In this document: piece by piece, positions 16,722 to 26,568 of the stretch
How positions within the stretch are numbered: position 1 is the stretch's first letter
Layout of the letters: every line of letters starts with the position of its first letter
Origin: Adlercreutzia caecimuris B7
Lineage (GTDB): Bacteria; Actinomycetota; Coriobacteriia; Coriobacteriales; Eggerthellaceae
Assembly (NCBI RefSeq): GCF_000403355.2
Contig: NZ_KE159646.1
Span: 1,144,258-1,208,257, forward strand
Reading direction: 5' to 3'
Length of the DNA stretch: 64,000 nucleotides
Translations under genes and position numbers: made by a program
The notes under the pieces: generated by a model
The model's input: the letters and a program-made list of their open reading frames with translations, nothing else
What the model was told of the DNA's origin: nothing
Databases searched by the model: none

Positions 16722-17846
16722 CTAGCGCGAGCGCTTCAGGAAGTCGGGGATGTAGTCCTCGTCGGCAAAGCGGTTTGCAGGCGCCGGCGCGCTGAAGGTG
16801 ACCGGGGCCTGCTGCACCGGCTGGGGCGCGGGCGCCTCGGTGGAGGCGAACAGGTCCTTGCGCGGGGCGAAATCCATGGACGCCTGGGCGGCGCCCACCT
16901 TGAAGCCCGTGGCGATAACGGTGATACGCACCGCATCGCGCAGCTCCTCGTCGATGATCTGGCCGTAGATGATGTTCGCGTTGTCGTCGGCGCAGGCCTC
17001 CACGGTGCGGGCCGCCTCGGACACCTCGGTAAGCGTGAGGTCGGGGCCGCCGGCGATGGAGAACAGCACGCGGGAAGCGCCGGCGATGGAGGACTCCAGC
17101 AAGCTGGAAGAGGTGGCCTGCTGGGCGGCGTCGAGGGCGCGGTTCTCGCCCGTGGCCACGCCGATGCCCATCATGGCCGTGCCCGCATCTTTCATGACGG
17201 TGCGGATGTCGGCGAAGTCGAGGTTGATGAGGCCGGGGATGGTAATGAGATCGGTGACGCCCTGAATGCCCTGGCGCAGCGTGTCGTCGCAGATGCGGAA
17301 GGCGTCGATCATGGACGTCTTCTTATCGACGATCTCGAGCAGGCGGTCGTTGGGGATCACAATGAGAGTGTCGACCTTTTGCGAGAGCAGATCGATGCCC
17401 TGGTCGGCCTGGTTGCGACGCAGACGGCCTTCGAAGGAGAAGGGCTTGGTGACCACGCCCACCGTGAGGGCGCCGATCTCCTCACGAGCAATCTCGGCCA
17501 CGATGGGGGCCGCGCCCGTGCCCGTGCCGCCGCCCTCGCCGGCGGTGACGAAGACCATGTCGGCCTCGGCCAGCGCCTCGCGGATCTCCGCGCGGCTCTC
17601 TTCGGCAGCCTGGCAGCCCACCTGCGGGTTCGCGCCGGCGCCCAGACCACGCGTCAGCTCCTCGCCGATGTGGATGGTCTTATCGGCGTCGGACATGAGC
17701 AGCGCCTGGCGGTCGGTGTTGACCGCAATGAACTCGACGCCTTTCACGCCGGCTTCCACCATGCGGTTCACCGCATTGGTGCCGCCGCCGCCCACACCGA
17801 CGACCTTGATGACCGCCAGATGATCTCCGCCCGAGATATTCGCCAT
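16722..17846 (-). CDS. ftsZ: Cell division GTPase FtsZ
   Basis: 374 residues, the tubulin homologue forming the Z ring. The N-terminal [17 protein letters not shown], the [16 protein letters not shown] tubulin signature (near 105-120) and the T7 loop region [11 protein letters not shown] are present. The C-terminus has a proline-rich linker and the conserved peptide DYIPDFLKR that binds SepF or other partners. The ATG at 17846 has GGAGG 5 bases upstream; longer in-frame readings have no start support. A promoter lies about 110 bp upstream, in the 266-bp ftsQ-ftsZ gap. Confidence 0.97.
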   Translation of the reverse strand: MANISGGDHLAVIKVVGVGGGGTNAVNRMVEAGVKGVEFIAVNTDRQALLMSDADKTIHIGEELTRGLGAGANPQVGCQAAEESRAEIREALAEADMVFVTAGEGGGTGTGAAPIVAEIAREEIGALTVGVVTKPFSFEGRLRRNQADQGIDLLSQKVDTLIVIPNDRLLEIVDKKTSMIDAFRICDDTLRQGIQGVTDLITIPGLINLDFADIRTVMKDAGTAMMGIGVATGENRALDAAQQATSSSLLESSIAGASRVLFSIAGGPDLTLTEVSEAARTVEACADDNANIIYGQIIDEELRDAVRITVIATGFKVGAAQASMDFAPRKDLFASTEAPAPQPVQQAPVTFSAPAPANRFADEDYIPDFLKRSR

Positions 17847-17956
17847 GGTTTCCTCCACACTAGCTGCGTTTATTGCTGCGTTTTTCAATCGTTCTTCACG
17901 GGCCTTTGCAGGCACGCCCTTTGAGCCGCTCATTCGAGCAGCCGTTATGTGGGGAT

Positions 17957-17984
17957 ATTGTACACGATGAGCTGCCCATTGCAA
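17957..17984 (-). promoter_or_regulatory. ftsZ promoter candidate
   Basis: Minus strand: TTGCAA (17979-17984), 16-bp spacer, TACAAT (complement at 17957-17962), in the 266-bp gap between ftsQ and ftsZ. It allows ftsZ and the downstream genes to be transcribed independently of the main dcw promoter. Confidence 0.55.
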
Positions 17985-18112
17985 CGACTGGCGCGGTCAA
18001 AGGATTCCCCACGTCCACGAATACGACAGATTACCGATCCAGGATTTCGAAGCGCCGCGCGGCTCCTTGACCGGTAACAGGAGAATCGCCCTCCCCGGAC
18101 AAAGGCATCCCG

Positions 18113-19153
18113 CTATACGGCACGCCAGGTAGGACGGTCGGGGACGCGGACGTTGATATAGGCGACCTTGCCCTCGTTCTTGGCCATGATCTCCAGGCAG
18201 ATGCGCTCCTTATCGCGAATGTCCTCGGCGGTTCCGAAGGCGATCTGGATGCCGTTTTCCAGGGTGAGCAGCGTCGACTGCGCGTCGGTGGCCGAGACGG
18301 CCTTCACCTGGTCGGCCAGCTCGCCGGTCAAGCCGCCCAGAATCTCCAGCGCATTGTTCACGTTGCCGTCGGTGCAGTAGGTTCCCACCTCCGGCGCGAG
18401 CCCGAAGGGCACGCCGGTGATGTGCAGCACGCTGCCGGCATCCTCGTAGATCTGCGGACTGATGGACTGCCCCAGCTCGGAATTCTGATCGGGAATCTCC
18501 ATAAGCCACATGCCATCGGAGGCGATGGCCCAATGCTGGGTCGTCTTGGCGTTGTCGGCCACCACGTCCACCACGGCGGCGATCTTGCGCTCGGTCACAG
18601 CGATCTCCAGCGTGTTGGGAAAATGGCGGTTCACCCTCACGTCGGCCACCCAGGCATCGCGCACTACGCTGTCGGCCACCGCCGAGGCGTCCACGTTGAG
18701 CAAGGTGGTGCCCTGGGGCACCGCTGCGAGCACCGCCATCTCGTCGCTCGTCAAATGATCGGCGCCCGTCACCTCCACCTTCTCGATGGTGAAGGCCGAG
18801 GAGAAGTAGAGGCCCGCATAGACCACGCCGAGCACCGCCGCCGTCACAGCCAAGGCCACGATTACGCGAAAGGCGCCGGAGCGCTTGGGGCGCGCAACGC
18901 CCTCGCGCAACGTCGTAGCGCGACGGGATGCGCGCGAACGATCCATGTCGCCCAAACGGACCGAGGTCACCGCCTTGCGCGTGGAGGCGGCGCGGCCCGA
19001 AGACGGCCGGCTCGTGGGCGCCGATGCGCCGCGCGCGGATCTCGAGCGCGGCGACGGCATCCGACCGGCGGCGGGCTGCCAGCTCGACGAGGGTACGGCG
19101 CGGCGGGCGGCGGTCTTGTTGTAACGGGGGTTGTTCGCCCCTCCCCTAGCCAT
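18113..19153 (-). CDS. ftsQ: Cell division protein FtsQ/DivIB
   Basis: 346 residues. A basic, Ser/Arg-rich cytoplasmic tail of about 95 residues precedes a single membrane helix (VIVALAVTAAVLGVVYAGLYF). A POTRA domain (FTIEKVEVTGADHLTSDEMAVLAAV) and the beta-domain (NRHFPNTLEIAVTERKIAAVV) follow. FtsQ links the early and late divisome. The ATG at 19153 overlaps the last codons of murB and has GGGGAG just upstream. The cytoplasmic tail is long for the family and low in complexity. Confidence 0.9.
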   Translation of the reverse strand: MARGGANNPRYNKTAARRAVPSSSWQPAAGRMPSPRSRSARGASAPTSRPSSGRAASTRKAVTSVRLGDMDRSRASRRATTLREGVARPKRSGAFRVIVALAVTAAVLGVVYAGLYFSSAFTIEKVEVTGADHLTSDEMAVLAAVPQGTTLLNVDASAVADSVVRDAWVADVRVNRHFPNTLEIAVTERKIAAVVDVVADNAKTTQHWAIASDGMWLMEIPDQNSELGQSISPQIYEDAGSVLHITGVPFGLAPEVGTYCTDGNVNNALEILGGLTGELADQVKAVSATDAQSTLLTLENGIQIAFGTAEDIRDKERICLEIMAKNEGKVAYINVRVPDRPTWRAV

Positions 19154-20138
19154 GATGCTCCCCGACGGCGCCGTGAGCGCCGTGCACGGGCGCGTCGGCG
19201 GCAGCCGCCCGCGGTGCGTCGGCGCCGAAGCCCACCATGCGCACCTCGGGCACCAAATCGATACCGAACGTGGCCGCCACGCAGCGACGCACGTGCTCCA
19301 TGAGCGCACGCACGTCAGCCGCCGTGGCCGCACCGGCGTTCACGATGAAGTTGCCGTGCACGTCGGACACCCGGGCACCGCCCACGCACGTGCCCTTCAG
19401 CCCCAGCTCCTCCACGAGCTTGCCCACCGAGGCGCCGTCGGGGTTTTTGAACACGCTGCCGCAGGTGGGAAGCGACAGGGGCTGGGTCTGCTGGCGGCGC
19501 GCCAGGTTCTCCTCCATCTTATCCCGCACCTTGAACGGGTCGGCCGCCTCGGCGGACAGCTCGCATTCCAAGATGACCTCGTCGGGCGAGAACGAACTCT
19601 CGCGATAGCCCCAGGAGAGCTCCGAGCCGCGACGACGCAGAAGGCCGCGCCCGGGCCGGTAGGTGGTCACCGTCACCACGCGCTCGCCGATCCACTCGTC
19701 CCGGGAGCCCGCATTCATGCGCAGGGCCCCGCCGACCGTGCCCGGCGTGCCCACGGCGAACTCGAAGCCGCCCAAATTGCGGCGGAAGGCGTCCTGCACC
19801 ACCGAGGAGAGCGTGGCCCCCGCGCCGACCATGAAGCGGCCGTCCTCGAACCGCGAGGTGCGGAAGTCGCGCCCGAGGGCGATGGCCACGCCGCCGAAGC
19901 CCTCGTCGGCCACGAGCACGTTGGAGCCACGGCCCACAACGACCCACGGCACGTTCCCATCCGCGCACACGTCGACAAGACTGCAGAGCGCGCCGATGGA
20001 GTTGGCGCGCACGAAGAAACGCGCCGGGCCTCCGATACGGTAGGTGGTATGCCGGCTCATAGGCTCGTTGGGGTACACATCGCCGTCAAAGCGATCGTCT
20101 ACGAGCAGCGATTGGAGCGGAGAGGCGTGACGGGCCAT
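19146..20138 (-). CDS. murB: UDP-N-acetylenolpyruvoylglucosamine reductase MurB
   Basis: 330 residues; the FAD enzyme reducing the enolpyruvyl group to give UDP-MurNAc. The FAD-binding motifs RHTTYRIGGPARFFV (near 30-44) and VVVGRGSNVLVADEGFGGVAI (near 68-88) are visible, with the catalytic-region SYRESSF-like segment GYRESSFSPDEVILE near 190. The C-terminal QPLSLPTCGSVFKNP identifies a type I/II MurB. The ATG at 20138 (AGGGG 9 bases upstream) follows murC by 11 bp. Its end overlaps ftsQ by 8 bp. Confidence 0.95.
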   Translation of the reverse strand: MARHASPLQSLLVDDRFDGDVYPNEPMSRHTTYRIGGPARFFVRANSIGALCSLVDVCADGNVPWVVVGRGSNVLVADEGFGGVAIALGRDFRTSRFEDGRFMVGAGATLSSVVQDAFRRNLGGFEFAVGTPGTVGGALRMNAGSRDEWIGERVVTVTTYRPGRGLLRRRGSELSWGYRESSFSPDEVILECELSAEAADPFKVRDKMEENLARRQQTQPLSLPTCGSVFKNPDGASVGKLVEELGLKGTCVGGARVSDVHGNFIVNAGAATAADVRALMEHVRRCVAATFGIDLVPEVRMVGFGADAPRAAAADAPVHGAHGAVGEHHG

Positions 20139-20149
20139 GGACGCAACCC

Positions 20150-21532
20150 CTAGCGGCCCAGCTCGTCGACGAGCTGGGGCGCCACGGCGGTAACGTCCCC
20201 GGCGCCCATGGTGATGATCAGGTCCCCCGGCTCGGCCACCTCGATCATGGCGGGCACCACGTCGATGCGACGCGGCACGTACCGGGTTCCGCCATGGCCG
20301 TGCTCCACTACGGGCGCGAGAAAGGTCTTGCCCGTGATACCGGGCACCGGCGCCTCTCCGGCCGAGTACACGTCCATGAACGTCACTGTGTCGGCCCCGT
20401 CGAAGGCGGCCCCGAACTCGTCGCGCATCACCTCGGTGAACAGTGCCGCACGAGAGTAGCGATGCGGCTGGAACAGCACATGCACGCGCTTGAAGTCGAG
20501 TTCCTTGGCCGCCTTGATGGTGGCGGCGATCTCGGTGGGGTGGTGCGCGTAGTCGTCCACCACCGTCACCCCGGCCGCCTCGCCGGCCAGATCGAAGCGC
20601 CGGCGCACGCCCGAGAACTCGCCGAGCTTCTCGGCGGCCGTCTCCACGTCGAGACCCAGCGCGTCGATGAGCGTAAGCACCGCCGCGCCGTTGGCCACAT
20701 TGTGCAGGCCCGGGTTTTGCTTGATGGAGCTGGCCACCATGCGCCCGTCGGGCAAACGCAGCGTGAAGCGCGTGCCCACGCCGGCGGCCTCCCACACCGT
20801 CACCCGGGCATCGCAGCCCTCGGAAAAGCCGTAGGTGATCACCGGGCGCTTCGTCGAGCGAGCCTGCGCCACGAGCCCCTCGTCATCGCCGCACACCACG
20901 ATAGGGCCGCCCTCGCGCACCCCTTCCATGAACATGCGGAACTGGGAGTAAATCTCGTCGAGACCCTCGTAGTGATCCAGATGATCGGCCTCGATGTTGG
21001 TGACGATGGCCGCAGCCGGCGTGAGGTAGGTGAAGGACTTGTCGGACTCGTCGGCTTCCACCACGTAGTAGTCGCCGGTGCCGGAATGGGCGTTGGTGCC
21101 GTAGGCGCGCACGATGCCCCCGATGAGGAAGGTGGGGTCGCACCCCATGGCGTCCAGGGTACTCGCGAGCATGGACGAGGTGGTCGTCTTGCCATGGGTG
21201 CCGGCCACGGCGAGCGTGTCCAGGTTGCGCCCCAGATGAGCCAGCATCTGGGCACGGTGGCAGATCTTCAAATCGCGGCGGCGCGCCTCGATAAGCTCGG
21301 GGTTGTTGTCCAGAATGGCCGTGGACACCACGACCATGGGATCTCCTTCGGGAATGTTCGCGCCGTCCTGGCCGATGAAGACGGTCACGCCCGCGTCGCG
21401 CAGCTGCTTGGTATAGCGGCTCTCCTTCAAATCGGAGCCCGACACCTCCATACCCTGATCGTGGGCGACCCGCGCGATGCCGCTCATGCCGACGCCGCCG
21501 ACTCCGATGAAGTGAAGCTTGTCCGTGCTCAT
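20150..21532 (-). CDS. murC: UDP-N-acetylmuramate--L-alanine ligase MurC
   Basis: 460 residues; an ATP-dependent Mur ligase adding L-Ala to UDP-MurNAc. Domains in order: the UDP-binding Rossmann segment (FIGVGGVGMSGIARV), the ATP-binding P-loop VAGTHGKTTTSSML (near 109-122), the central metal-binding region VVEADESDKSFTYL, and the C-terminal DDYAHHPTEIAATI. The ATG at 21532 (AAGGCGG 6 bases upstream) is preferred to an in-frame TTG two codons earlier. Confidence 0.96.
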   Translation of the reverse strand: MSTDKLHFIGVGGVGMSGIARVAHDQGMEVSGSDLKESRYTKQLRDAGVTVFIGQDGANIPEGDPMVVVSTAILDNNPELIEARRRDLKICHRAQMLAHLGRNLDTLAVAGTHGKTTTSSMLASTLDAMGCDPTFLIGGIVRAYGTNAHSGTGDYYVVEADESDKSFTYLTPAAAIVTNIEADHLDHYEGLDEIYSQFRMFMEGVREGGPIVVCGDDEGLVAQARSTKRPVITYGFSEGCDARVTVWEAAGVGTRFTLRLPDGRMVASSIKQNPGLHNVANGAAVLTLIDALGLDVETAAEKLGEFSGVRRRFDLAGEAAGVTVVDDYAHHPTEIAATIKAAKELDFKRVHVLFQPHRYSRAALFTEVMRDEFGAAFDGADTVTFMDVYSAGEAPVPGITGKTFLAPVVEHGHGGTRYVPRRIDVVPAMIEVAEPGDLIITMGAGDVTAVAPQLVDELGR

Positions 21533-21570
21533 AGCCAACCGCCTTACACCCGTCTCGTGTTCAAACTTCG

Positions 21571-22686
21571 CTATTGTACAGCACGCGCGACCGGTTGGGC
21601 CGCCGCTTCCACGACATCTGCCAACATCGCGGCCGCCTCGGTCGTTTTCTGCGCCCGCGCGGCGTCGCGCTGGGCCTCGCGCACCGCTTCGTCGTCGATA
21701 AGCAGCGAGACGGCTTGAGCGAAGCTCTCGGTTTCAAGCTCGGCATCGGGCACCATAAAGGCGCAGCCGGCCTCCACGTAAGAGCGGGCGTTGGTGGTCT
21801 GGTGGTCCTCGGTAGCGTAGGGAAAGGGCACGAGCACCGCGGGGATGGCCAGAGCGGAGATCTCGGCAAGGGAGGTGGCGCCGGCCCGCGAGACGATGGC
21901 GTCGGCAGCGGCCATAGTCTCGCCCATGCGGTCCTGGTAGCCCATTACATGCCAGCGACGCTCCTCGTCGGGCGTGAGCGCCAGGGCCTCGCGCACCGCA
22001 TCGAGCTCCTTCGGACCGGTGATGTGCACCACATGCAGGTGCGGCCGGGCCAGCAGGTCGTCCTTCATCGCGACGACGGCCTGGTTGATATGACGCGCCC
22101 CGAGAGAGCCGCCGAAGACGAGCAGCATGAAGTCGTCCTCGCCCAAGCCGAACAGGGCCCGGCCACTTGCGCGGTCGGCCTCGACGACCTGGCGGCGCAC
22201 CGGGTTGCCTGTCAGGCGCACCGATGCGCCCTCAGGCAATCCGGCCCGAGCGTGCTCGTAGGTCAGGCATACCGCCTCGGCCTTCTTCGCGAGGTACCTG
22301 TTGGCCATGCCGGCTACGGAGTTCTGCTCGTGCAGCACCACCGGAATGCCCGCCTTCTCGGCGGCGCGGGCCACGGGAATGGACACATAGCCCCCGAAGC
22401 CGACGACCACATCGGGCTCGATCTCGCGGAACCACTTCCGCGCCTTGGCCGTGGATGCGGCGATCTTAGCCACGCCGCGGGGCAGCGACAGCAGGTGCGC
22501 CCGATCGAATCCCGAGGCCTCGAAAGCAGTGAAGGGCACGCCGGCCGCCGGCACGAGACGGGCCTCGACCCCCTCGGGCGTGCCGGCGAAGCGCACCTCC
22601 CACCCGCGCGCGGTCAGCTCCTCGGCCAAGGCGAGGGCCGGATTGATATGGCCGGCGGTTCCGCCGCCGGAAAGCACTGCCAGCAT
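21571..22686 (-). CDS. murG: Lipid II synthase (GlcNAc transferase) MurG
   Basis: 371 residues; the membrane-associated GT28 enzyme adding GlcNAc to lipid I. The N-terminal glycine-rich loop LSGGGTAGHINPALALAEEL, the second G loop VVGFGGYVSIPV, the third loop FGGSLGARHIN and the UDP-GlcNAc-binding VSRAGATSLAEI (near 260-272) are all visible. AGGAGG lies 6 bases before the ATG at 22686. It sits 3 bp after ftsW. Confidence 0.96.
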   Translation of the reverse strand: MLAVLSGGGTAGHINPALALAEELTARGWEVRFAGTPEGVEARLVPAAGVPFTAFEASGFDRAHLLSLPRGVAKIAASTAKARKWFREIEPDVVVGFGGYVSIPVARAAEKAGIPVVLHEQNSVAGMANRYLAKKAEAVCLTYEHARAGLPEGASVRLTGNPVRRQVVEADRASGRALFGLGEDDFMLLVFGGSLGARHINQAVVAMKDDLLARPHLHVVHITGPKELDAVREALALTPDEERRWHVMGYQDRMGETMAAADAIVSRAGATSLAEISALAIPAVLVPFPYATEDHQTTNARSYVEAGCAFMVPDAELETESFAQAVSLLIDDEAVREAQRDAARAQKTTEAAAMLADVVEAAAQPVARAVQ

Positions 22687-22689
22687 AGC

Positions 22690-24039
22690 CTACCTCCTCG
22701 AAGATCGGGATCGGGTTCTTTCGGATCGGCCGCCGGCTCTATCGGCGGATCCCGCAGGCCGGCGCCGCTGCGCGCAGGCCCGCGCGTCGCGGGGGCCCGC
22801 ATCGTCGACAAACCGGGTGCGCCCGGCACGCTCGGCTCCTTCCGCACGCCCCTGCTTCACGAGGCGCAAGTCGGCCCGACGCTGCTCGTAGACGGACGGG
22901 GCCGCATCGGCCCTCGAGACCGACAGCACGAGCCCCACCAAGATAAACGACGCGAGCATGGACGTGCCGCCCGACGAAATGAAGGGCAGGGGCTTGCCCG
23001 TGGTGGGAAACACGCCGATAACGCAGGCGATGTTCAGAAACGCCTGAAAGACGAGCATCACCGTGCAGCCGCCGGCGATCATGGATCCCACCTCGTCGGG
23101 CGACCCCTCGGCAATGGAGAGCCCCGAGAGGAGCACCCCGAAGAACAGCGCGATAACGGCCATGGCGCCCACAAGCCCCAGCTCCTCGCCGATAACCGCG
23201 AAGATGAAATCGCTCTCGGAGGCGAACAGGTACTGGAACTTCTCATGGGAGTTGCCGAGGCCCACGCCGAACAGGCCGCCCTCGGAGAGCGCGTAGAACG
23301 AGCGGATGATGTTGTAGCCGGTGCCGTAGCCGCCCTTCCCGTCGTTCCACGGATCGAGGAACACCATACGGTCGGCACGATAGCCGGTGCCGAACACAGC
23401 GATGAGGCCGCCCACGAAAGCGGCTACGAGCAGTGCCGCGATAGCCCGCCGACTCACCCCGCCCATCCAGAGCACCGCGAGAATACCCACGAAGCAGATG
23501 GCCGTGGTGCCCAGATCGGACTGGGTTCGGTACATAAGTCCTACGGGCAGGATGACGAACAGAAACGCGCGGACCATAGCGGCGCGAAAATCAACCGCCC
23601 CGCTTTGGTAGTCCACTAAAAGGCGCACGGCCACGAGCAGAAAGGCGATCTTGCAGAATTCGGAGGGCTGCATCTCGGTGCCTCCGACGGCGAGCCAGCG
23701 CTGGGCGCCGTAGTGGTCGACGCCCACGAGCCACACCGCGAAGATGAGCAGGACGGCCACACCCCACACGATCCACACCAAAGGCCCGATCCACACATGG
23801 TAGGGCACGACCTTCCACAGCACGAGGGCGACGATGACGCCGAGCACAGCGTAGATCACTTGATTGCGGAAGAACGTCTCGGCGGGCGCGCCGTTCTCCA
23901 GGGCCTTAACGATGGAGGCGGAAAACACCATTACGAGCCCGATGAGCACCAGCGCGAGCACGCACAGGAGCAGGAGAACACGAGGCCCCTGCAAGAAGGG
24001 GCCCATCGTGGAAGGACTCTGTCGCGCGGCGCGGCTCAT
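22690..24039 (-). CDS. ftsW: Septal peptidoglycan polymerase FtsW
   Basis: 449 residues of the SEDS family, about 10 membrane helices, which polymerises lipid II at the septum with the ftsI-encoded transpeptidase. Visible motifs are LVMVFSAS near the first helix, AQRWLAVGGTEMQPSEFCKIAFLL (extracytoplasmic family signature), and the C-terminal FISSGGTSMLASFI. The start overlaps the murD stop (ATGA). A hydrophilic Arg-rich C-terminal tail of about 70 residues follows the last helix. Confidence 0.94.
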   Translation of the reverse strand: MSRAARQSPSTMGPFLQGPRVLLLLCVLALVLIGLVMVFSASIVKALENGAPAETFFRNQVIYAVLGVIVALVLWKVVPYHVWIGPLVWIVWGVAVLLIFAVWLVGVDHYGAQRWLAVGGTEMQPSEFCKIAFLLVAVRLLVDYQSGAVDFRAAMVRAFLFVILPVGLMYRTQSDLGTTAICFVGILAVLWMGGVSRRAIAALLVAAFVGGLIAVFGTGYRADRMVFLDPWNDGKGGYGTGYNIIRSFYALSEGGLFGVGLGNSHEKFQYLFASESDFIFAVIGEELGLVGAMAVIALFFGVLLSGLSIAEGSPDEVGSMIAGGCTVMLVFQAFLNIACVIGVFPTTGKPLPFISSGGTSMLASFILVGLVLSVSRADAAPSVYEQRRADLRLVKQGRAEGAERAGRTRFVDDAGPRDARACAQRRRPAGSADRAGGRSERTRSRSSRR

Positions 24040-25517
24040 GCGCCTGCCCGAACCGCCGCAGCACGGGCGGCCACGAGCTTTTTGAAGACATCGCCGCGTT
24101 CCTCGAAGCAGGAGAACTCGTCGAAGGAGGCGCAGGCCGGCGAGAGGAGGACAACCTCGTCGGGCGTGGCGACGGCCAAGGCCTCATCGAGGGCCGCCTC
24201 CATGGTGGGAGCACCGAGCACCCGCAGAACCCGCGAGCCCGCAAAGGCCGCCTCAAAGCGCTCGCGCGCCTCGCCGAAGCACACGACCGCCGCGGCGCTC
24301 TCCTCGCAGGCCGCCACGAGCGGCGCCAGATCGGTTCCCTTGTCGCGGCCGCCGAGCAACACCACAGGCCGCGCGGGCAGAAACGCCGTCAGCGCCACAA
24401 GCGTCGCGTCGACGTTCGTGGCCTTGGAATCGTTATAGCAAGCCACGCCGGCCACGCTGCCGGCCGGCTCGATGCGATGCTCCAGGGGCGCGAAGGACAG
24501 AAGCCCCTCGGCCACAAGCGACGCCGGCGCGCCGAGCGCCAGGGCGGCCGATGCCGCGGCCAGGGCGTTGGCCTGGTTGTGGGAGCCCTTGATCTGAAGG
24601 TCGTCGACGGAGACGAGCTCGGAGACCTCGCCGCCCAACGCCACCATAAGGCGCCCTCCCGCTCCGCGGAACGCCGCGTTCGCTGATCCGCAGGCCGCGC
24701 GCATGTCGCCCCCCACGCCCGCCGCGGTGCCCACGGGCGCATAGGGAAACGGGAACCCGCCGGCCTCGCGCGCCGCGCGGATAGCCGCGCGCACCTCCTC
24801 GTCGCAGGCAACGAGAATCGCCATGGCACCCGGGGTGCGCTTCAAGTTCGCGAGCACCTTCCACTTGGCCGCCGCGTAGTTCTCGTGGCTGCGGTGCCAC
24901 GCCACATGATCGGGGGTGATGTTGAGCACCACCGCCGCATTCGGGGCGAAGTCGCGGGTAGAGGCCAGCTGATAGCTCGACACCTCGGCGACGTAGACCT
25001 CGGTCTCCCCCGCTGCCACGGCCTCGATGCACGTATCGCCGATGTTTCCCACCGCCGCGGCGTCAAAGCCGGCATGGCGCAGCACGTGGGCGATCAGGGC
25101 CGTCGTGGTGGTCTTGCCGTTGGTGCCGGTCACCGCCACCCACTTCGCGTCGGCGGCGCTCTCGCGCCAGGCAAACTCCACCTCGCTCACCACTTCGGCG
25201 GCCGCCGCCTGGGCGCTGCCGTAGAAATCGGAGAACTGGGAGATGCCCGGACTTGCGATGCACAGGTCGTAGACGCCCTCGATAGCCTCGTGGTCGAACA
25301 TGACCACCGCGCCCCGCTCCCGCGCGGTCTCAGCCCACGCCTCGGCATCGGCGCCCGGCGCGCCCGTCGCCACGGCGAGCGCCTCCACGCGGCCGCCCAG
25401 CAGGTTCAGGCAGTAGTCGGCCACGGCGCGGCCCGACTTGCCGAGGCCGAGCACGAGCACGCGCCCGAGGTTCGCCGGGGCGAGCTTGCGCCCTTCCAGA
25501 TACTCGCGCGCCCCCAT
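24036..25517 (-). CDS. murD: UDP-N-acetylmuramoylalanine--D-glutamate ligase MurD
   Basis: 493 residues; the Mur ligase adding D-Glu. The N-terminal VLVLGLGKSGRAVADYCL, the P-loop VAVTGTNGKTTTTALIAHVL (near 129-148), NITPDHVAWHRSHENYAAAKW (near 200-220), the KGSHNQANALAA segment and the C-terminal LLGGRDKGTDLAPL and LLSPACASFDEFSCFEERGDVF are all present. The ATG at 25517 lies 1 bp after the mraY stop, so translation is coupled. An upstream extension is unsupported. Confidence 0.95.
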   Translation of the reverse strand: MGAREYLEGRKLAPANLGRVLVLGLGKSGRAVADYCLNLLGGRVEALAVATGAPGADAEAWAETARERGAVVMFDHEAIEGVYDLCIASPGISQFSDFYGSAQAAAAEVVSEVEFAWRESAADAKWVAVTGTNGKTTTTALIAHVLRHAGFDAAAVGNIGDTCIEAVAAGETEVYVAEVSSYQLASTRDFAPNAAVVLNITPDHVAWHRSHENYAAAKWKVLANLKRTPGAMAILVACDEEVRAAIRAAREAGGFPFPYAPVGTAAGVGGDMRAACGSANAAFRGAGGRLMVALGGEVSELVSVDDLQIKGSHNQANALAAASAALALGAPASLVAEGLLSFAPLEHRIEPAGSVAGVACYNDSKATNVDATLVALTAFLPARPVVLLGGRDKGTDLAPLVAACEESAAAVVCFGEARERFEAAFAGSRVLRVLGAPTMEAALDEALAVATPDEVVLLSPACASFDEFSCFEERGDVFKKLVAARAAAVRAGA

Positions 25518-25518
25518 G

Positions 25519-26568
25519 CTAGGCCACCGCCAGAGACGAGGCGAACTGCAGCACGAAACCGCAGGCCGCAAGCATGCCCGACACGATCCAGAAGCGCACG
25601 ACCACCTTCGTCTCCGACCAGCCCTTCTTCTCGAAGTGATGGTGCAAAGGCGCCATGAGGAAGATGCGCTTCTTCGTCTTTTTATAGTAGAACACCTGGA
25701 TCATGACCGAGAGGGCCTCGGCCACGAACAGGCCGCCGATGATGATGACGATGAACTCCACCTTGGCGACCACAGCCAAACAGCCCAGCGCCATGCCGAG
25801 CGCGAGCGAGCCGGTATCCCCCATGAAGATGTCGGCCGGAAAGGAGTTGAACCACAGAAACCCGATGCAGGCGCCGGCGAGCGCCCCGGCAAACAGCGCC
25901 GGCTCCAGGGAACCGTGGCTGAAGGCGATGGCGGCCATCACGAGCATGACCACCATGACCGTGCCGGCGGCCAGCCCGTCCAAACCGTCGGTGAGGTTAA
26001 CCGCGTTGCACAGGCCCACGAGCAGGATGAGGCAGTAGACGAGGTAGAGCCAGGGAATCTCGATGCCATCGCCCACGGGCACCACCGTGGTGAGCACGCC
26101 CAAGTCGATCACGCACACGAAGGGGATCTCCACCGTGGGCGCCACATCGAGCAGGTTCACCGCGGCCAGGACGAATACGCCCGCGATGAGAAACTGCCCG
26201 ACGAGCTTCGCCTTGGGGGTGAGGCCCAGCGAGCGCTCATGGGCCACCTTCGAGGCGTCGTCGACAAGACCCAGAAGTCCCGTGGCCAGCGTGGCGCCCA
26301 AGAGCAGCCACAATTCCGCAGTGGGGGCGTTCACCGAGGCCACCAGCGTGAAGACGATAACGGCCACGAGCATGATGACACCGCCCATGGTGGGCGTGCC
26401 CTGCTTCACCAGGTGGCTCTGGGGGCCGTCGGCGCGCACCTGCTGGCCGATCTGAGCGCGCTTGAGGAAACGTATCCAGGCGGGCATGAGCACCATGGTG
26501 ATGACCATGGACAGCACCACCGCCAGAAAGACCATGAACGTGGGATAGGCAGAGAACAGCGACAGCAT
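25519..26568 (-). CDS. mraY: Phospho-N-acetylmuramoyl-pentapeptide transferase MraY
   Basis: 349 residues with about 10 membrane helices; it makes lipid I from UDP-MurNAc-pentapeptide and undecaprenyl phosphate. Family signatures: GTPTMGGVIML (near 57-67), NAVNLTDGLDGLAAG (catalytic Asp region, near 190), GDTGSLALGMALG and the C-terminal LMAPLHHHFEKKGWSE. Its start overlaps the murF stop by one base (TAATG). Confidence 0.96.
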   Translation of the reverse strand: MLSLFSAYPTFMVFLAVVLSMVITMVLMPAWIRFLKRAQIGQQVRADGPQSHLVKQGTPTMGGVIMLVAVIVFTLVASVNAPTAELWLLLGATLATGLLGLVDDASKVAHERSLGLTPKAKLVGQFLIAGVFVLAAVNLLDVAPTVEIPFVCVIDLGVLTTVVPVGDGIEIPWLYLVYCLILLVGLCNAVNLTDGLDGLAAGTVMVVMLVMAAIAFSHGSLEPALFAGALAGACIGFLWFNSFPADIFMGDTGSLALGMALGCLAVVAKVEFIVIIIGGLFVAEALSVMIQVFYYKKTKKRIFLMAPLHHHFEKKGWSETKVVVRFWIVSGMLAACGFVLQFASSLAVA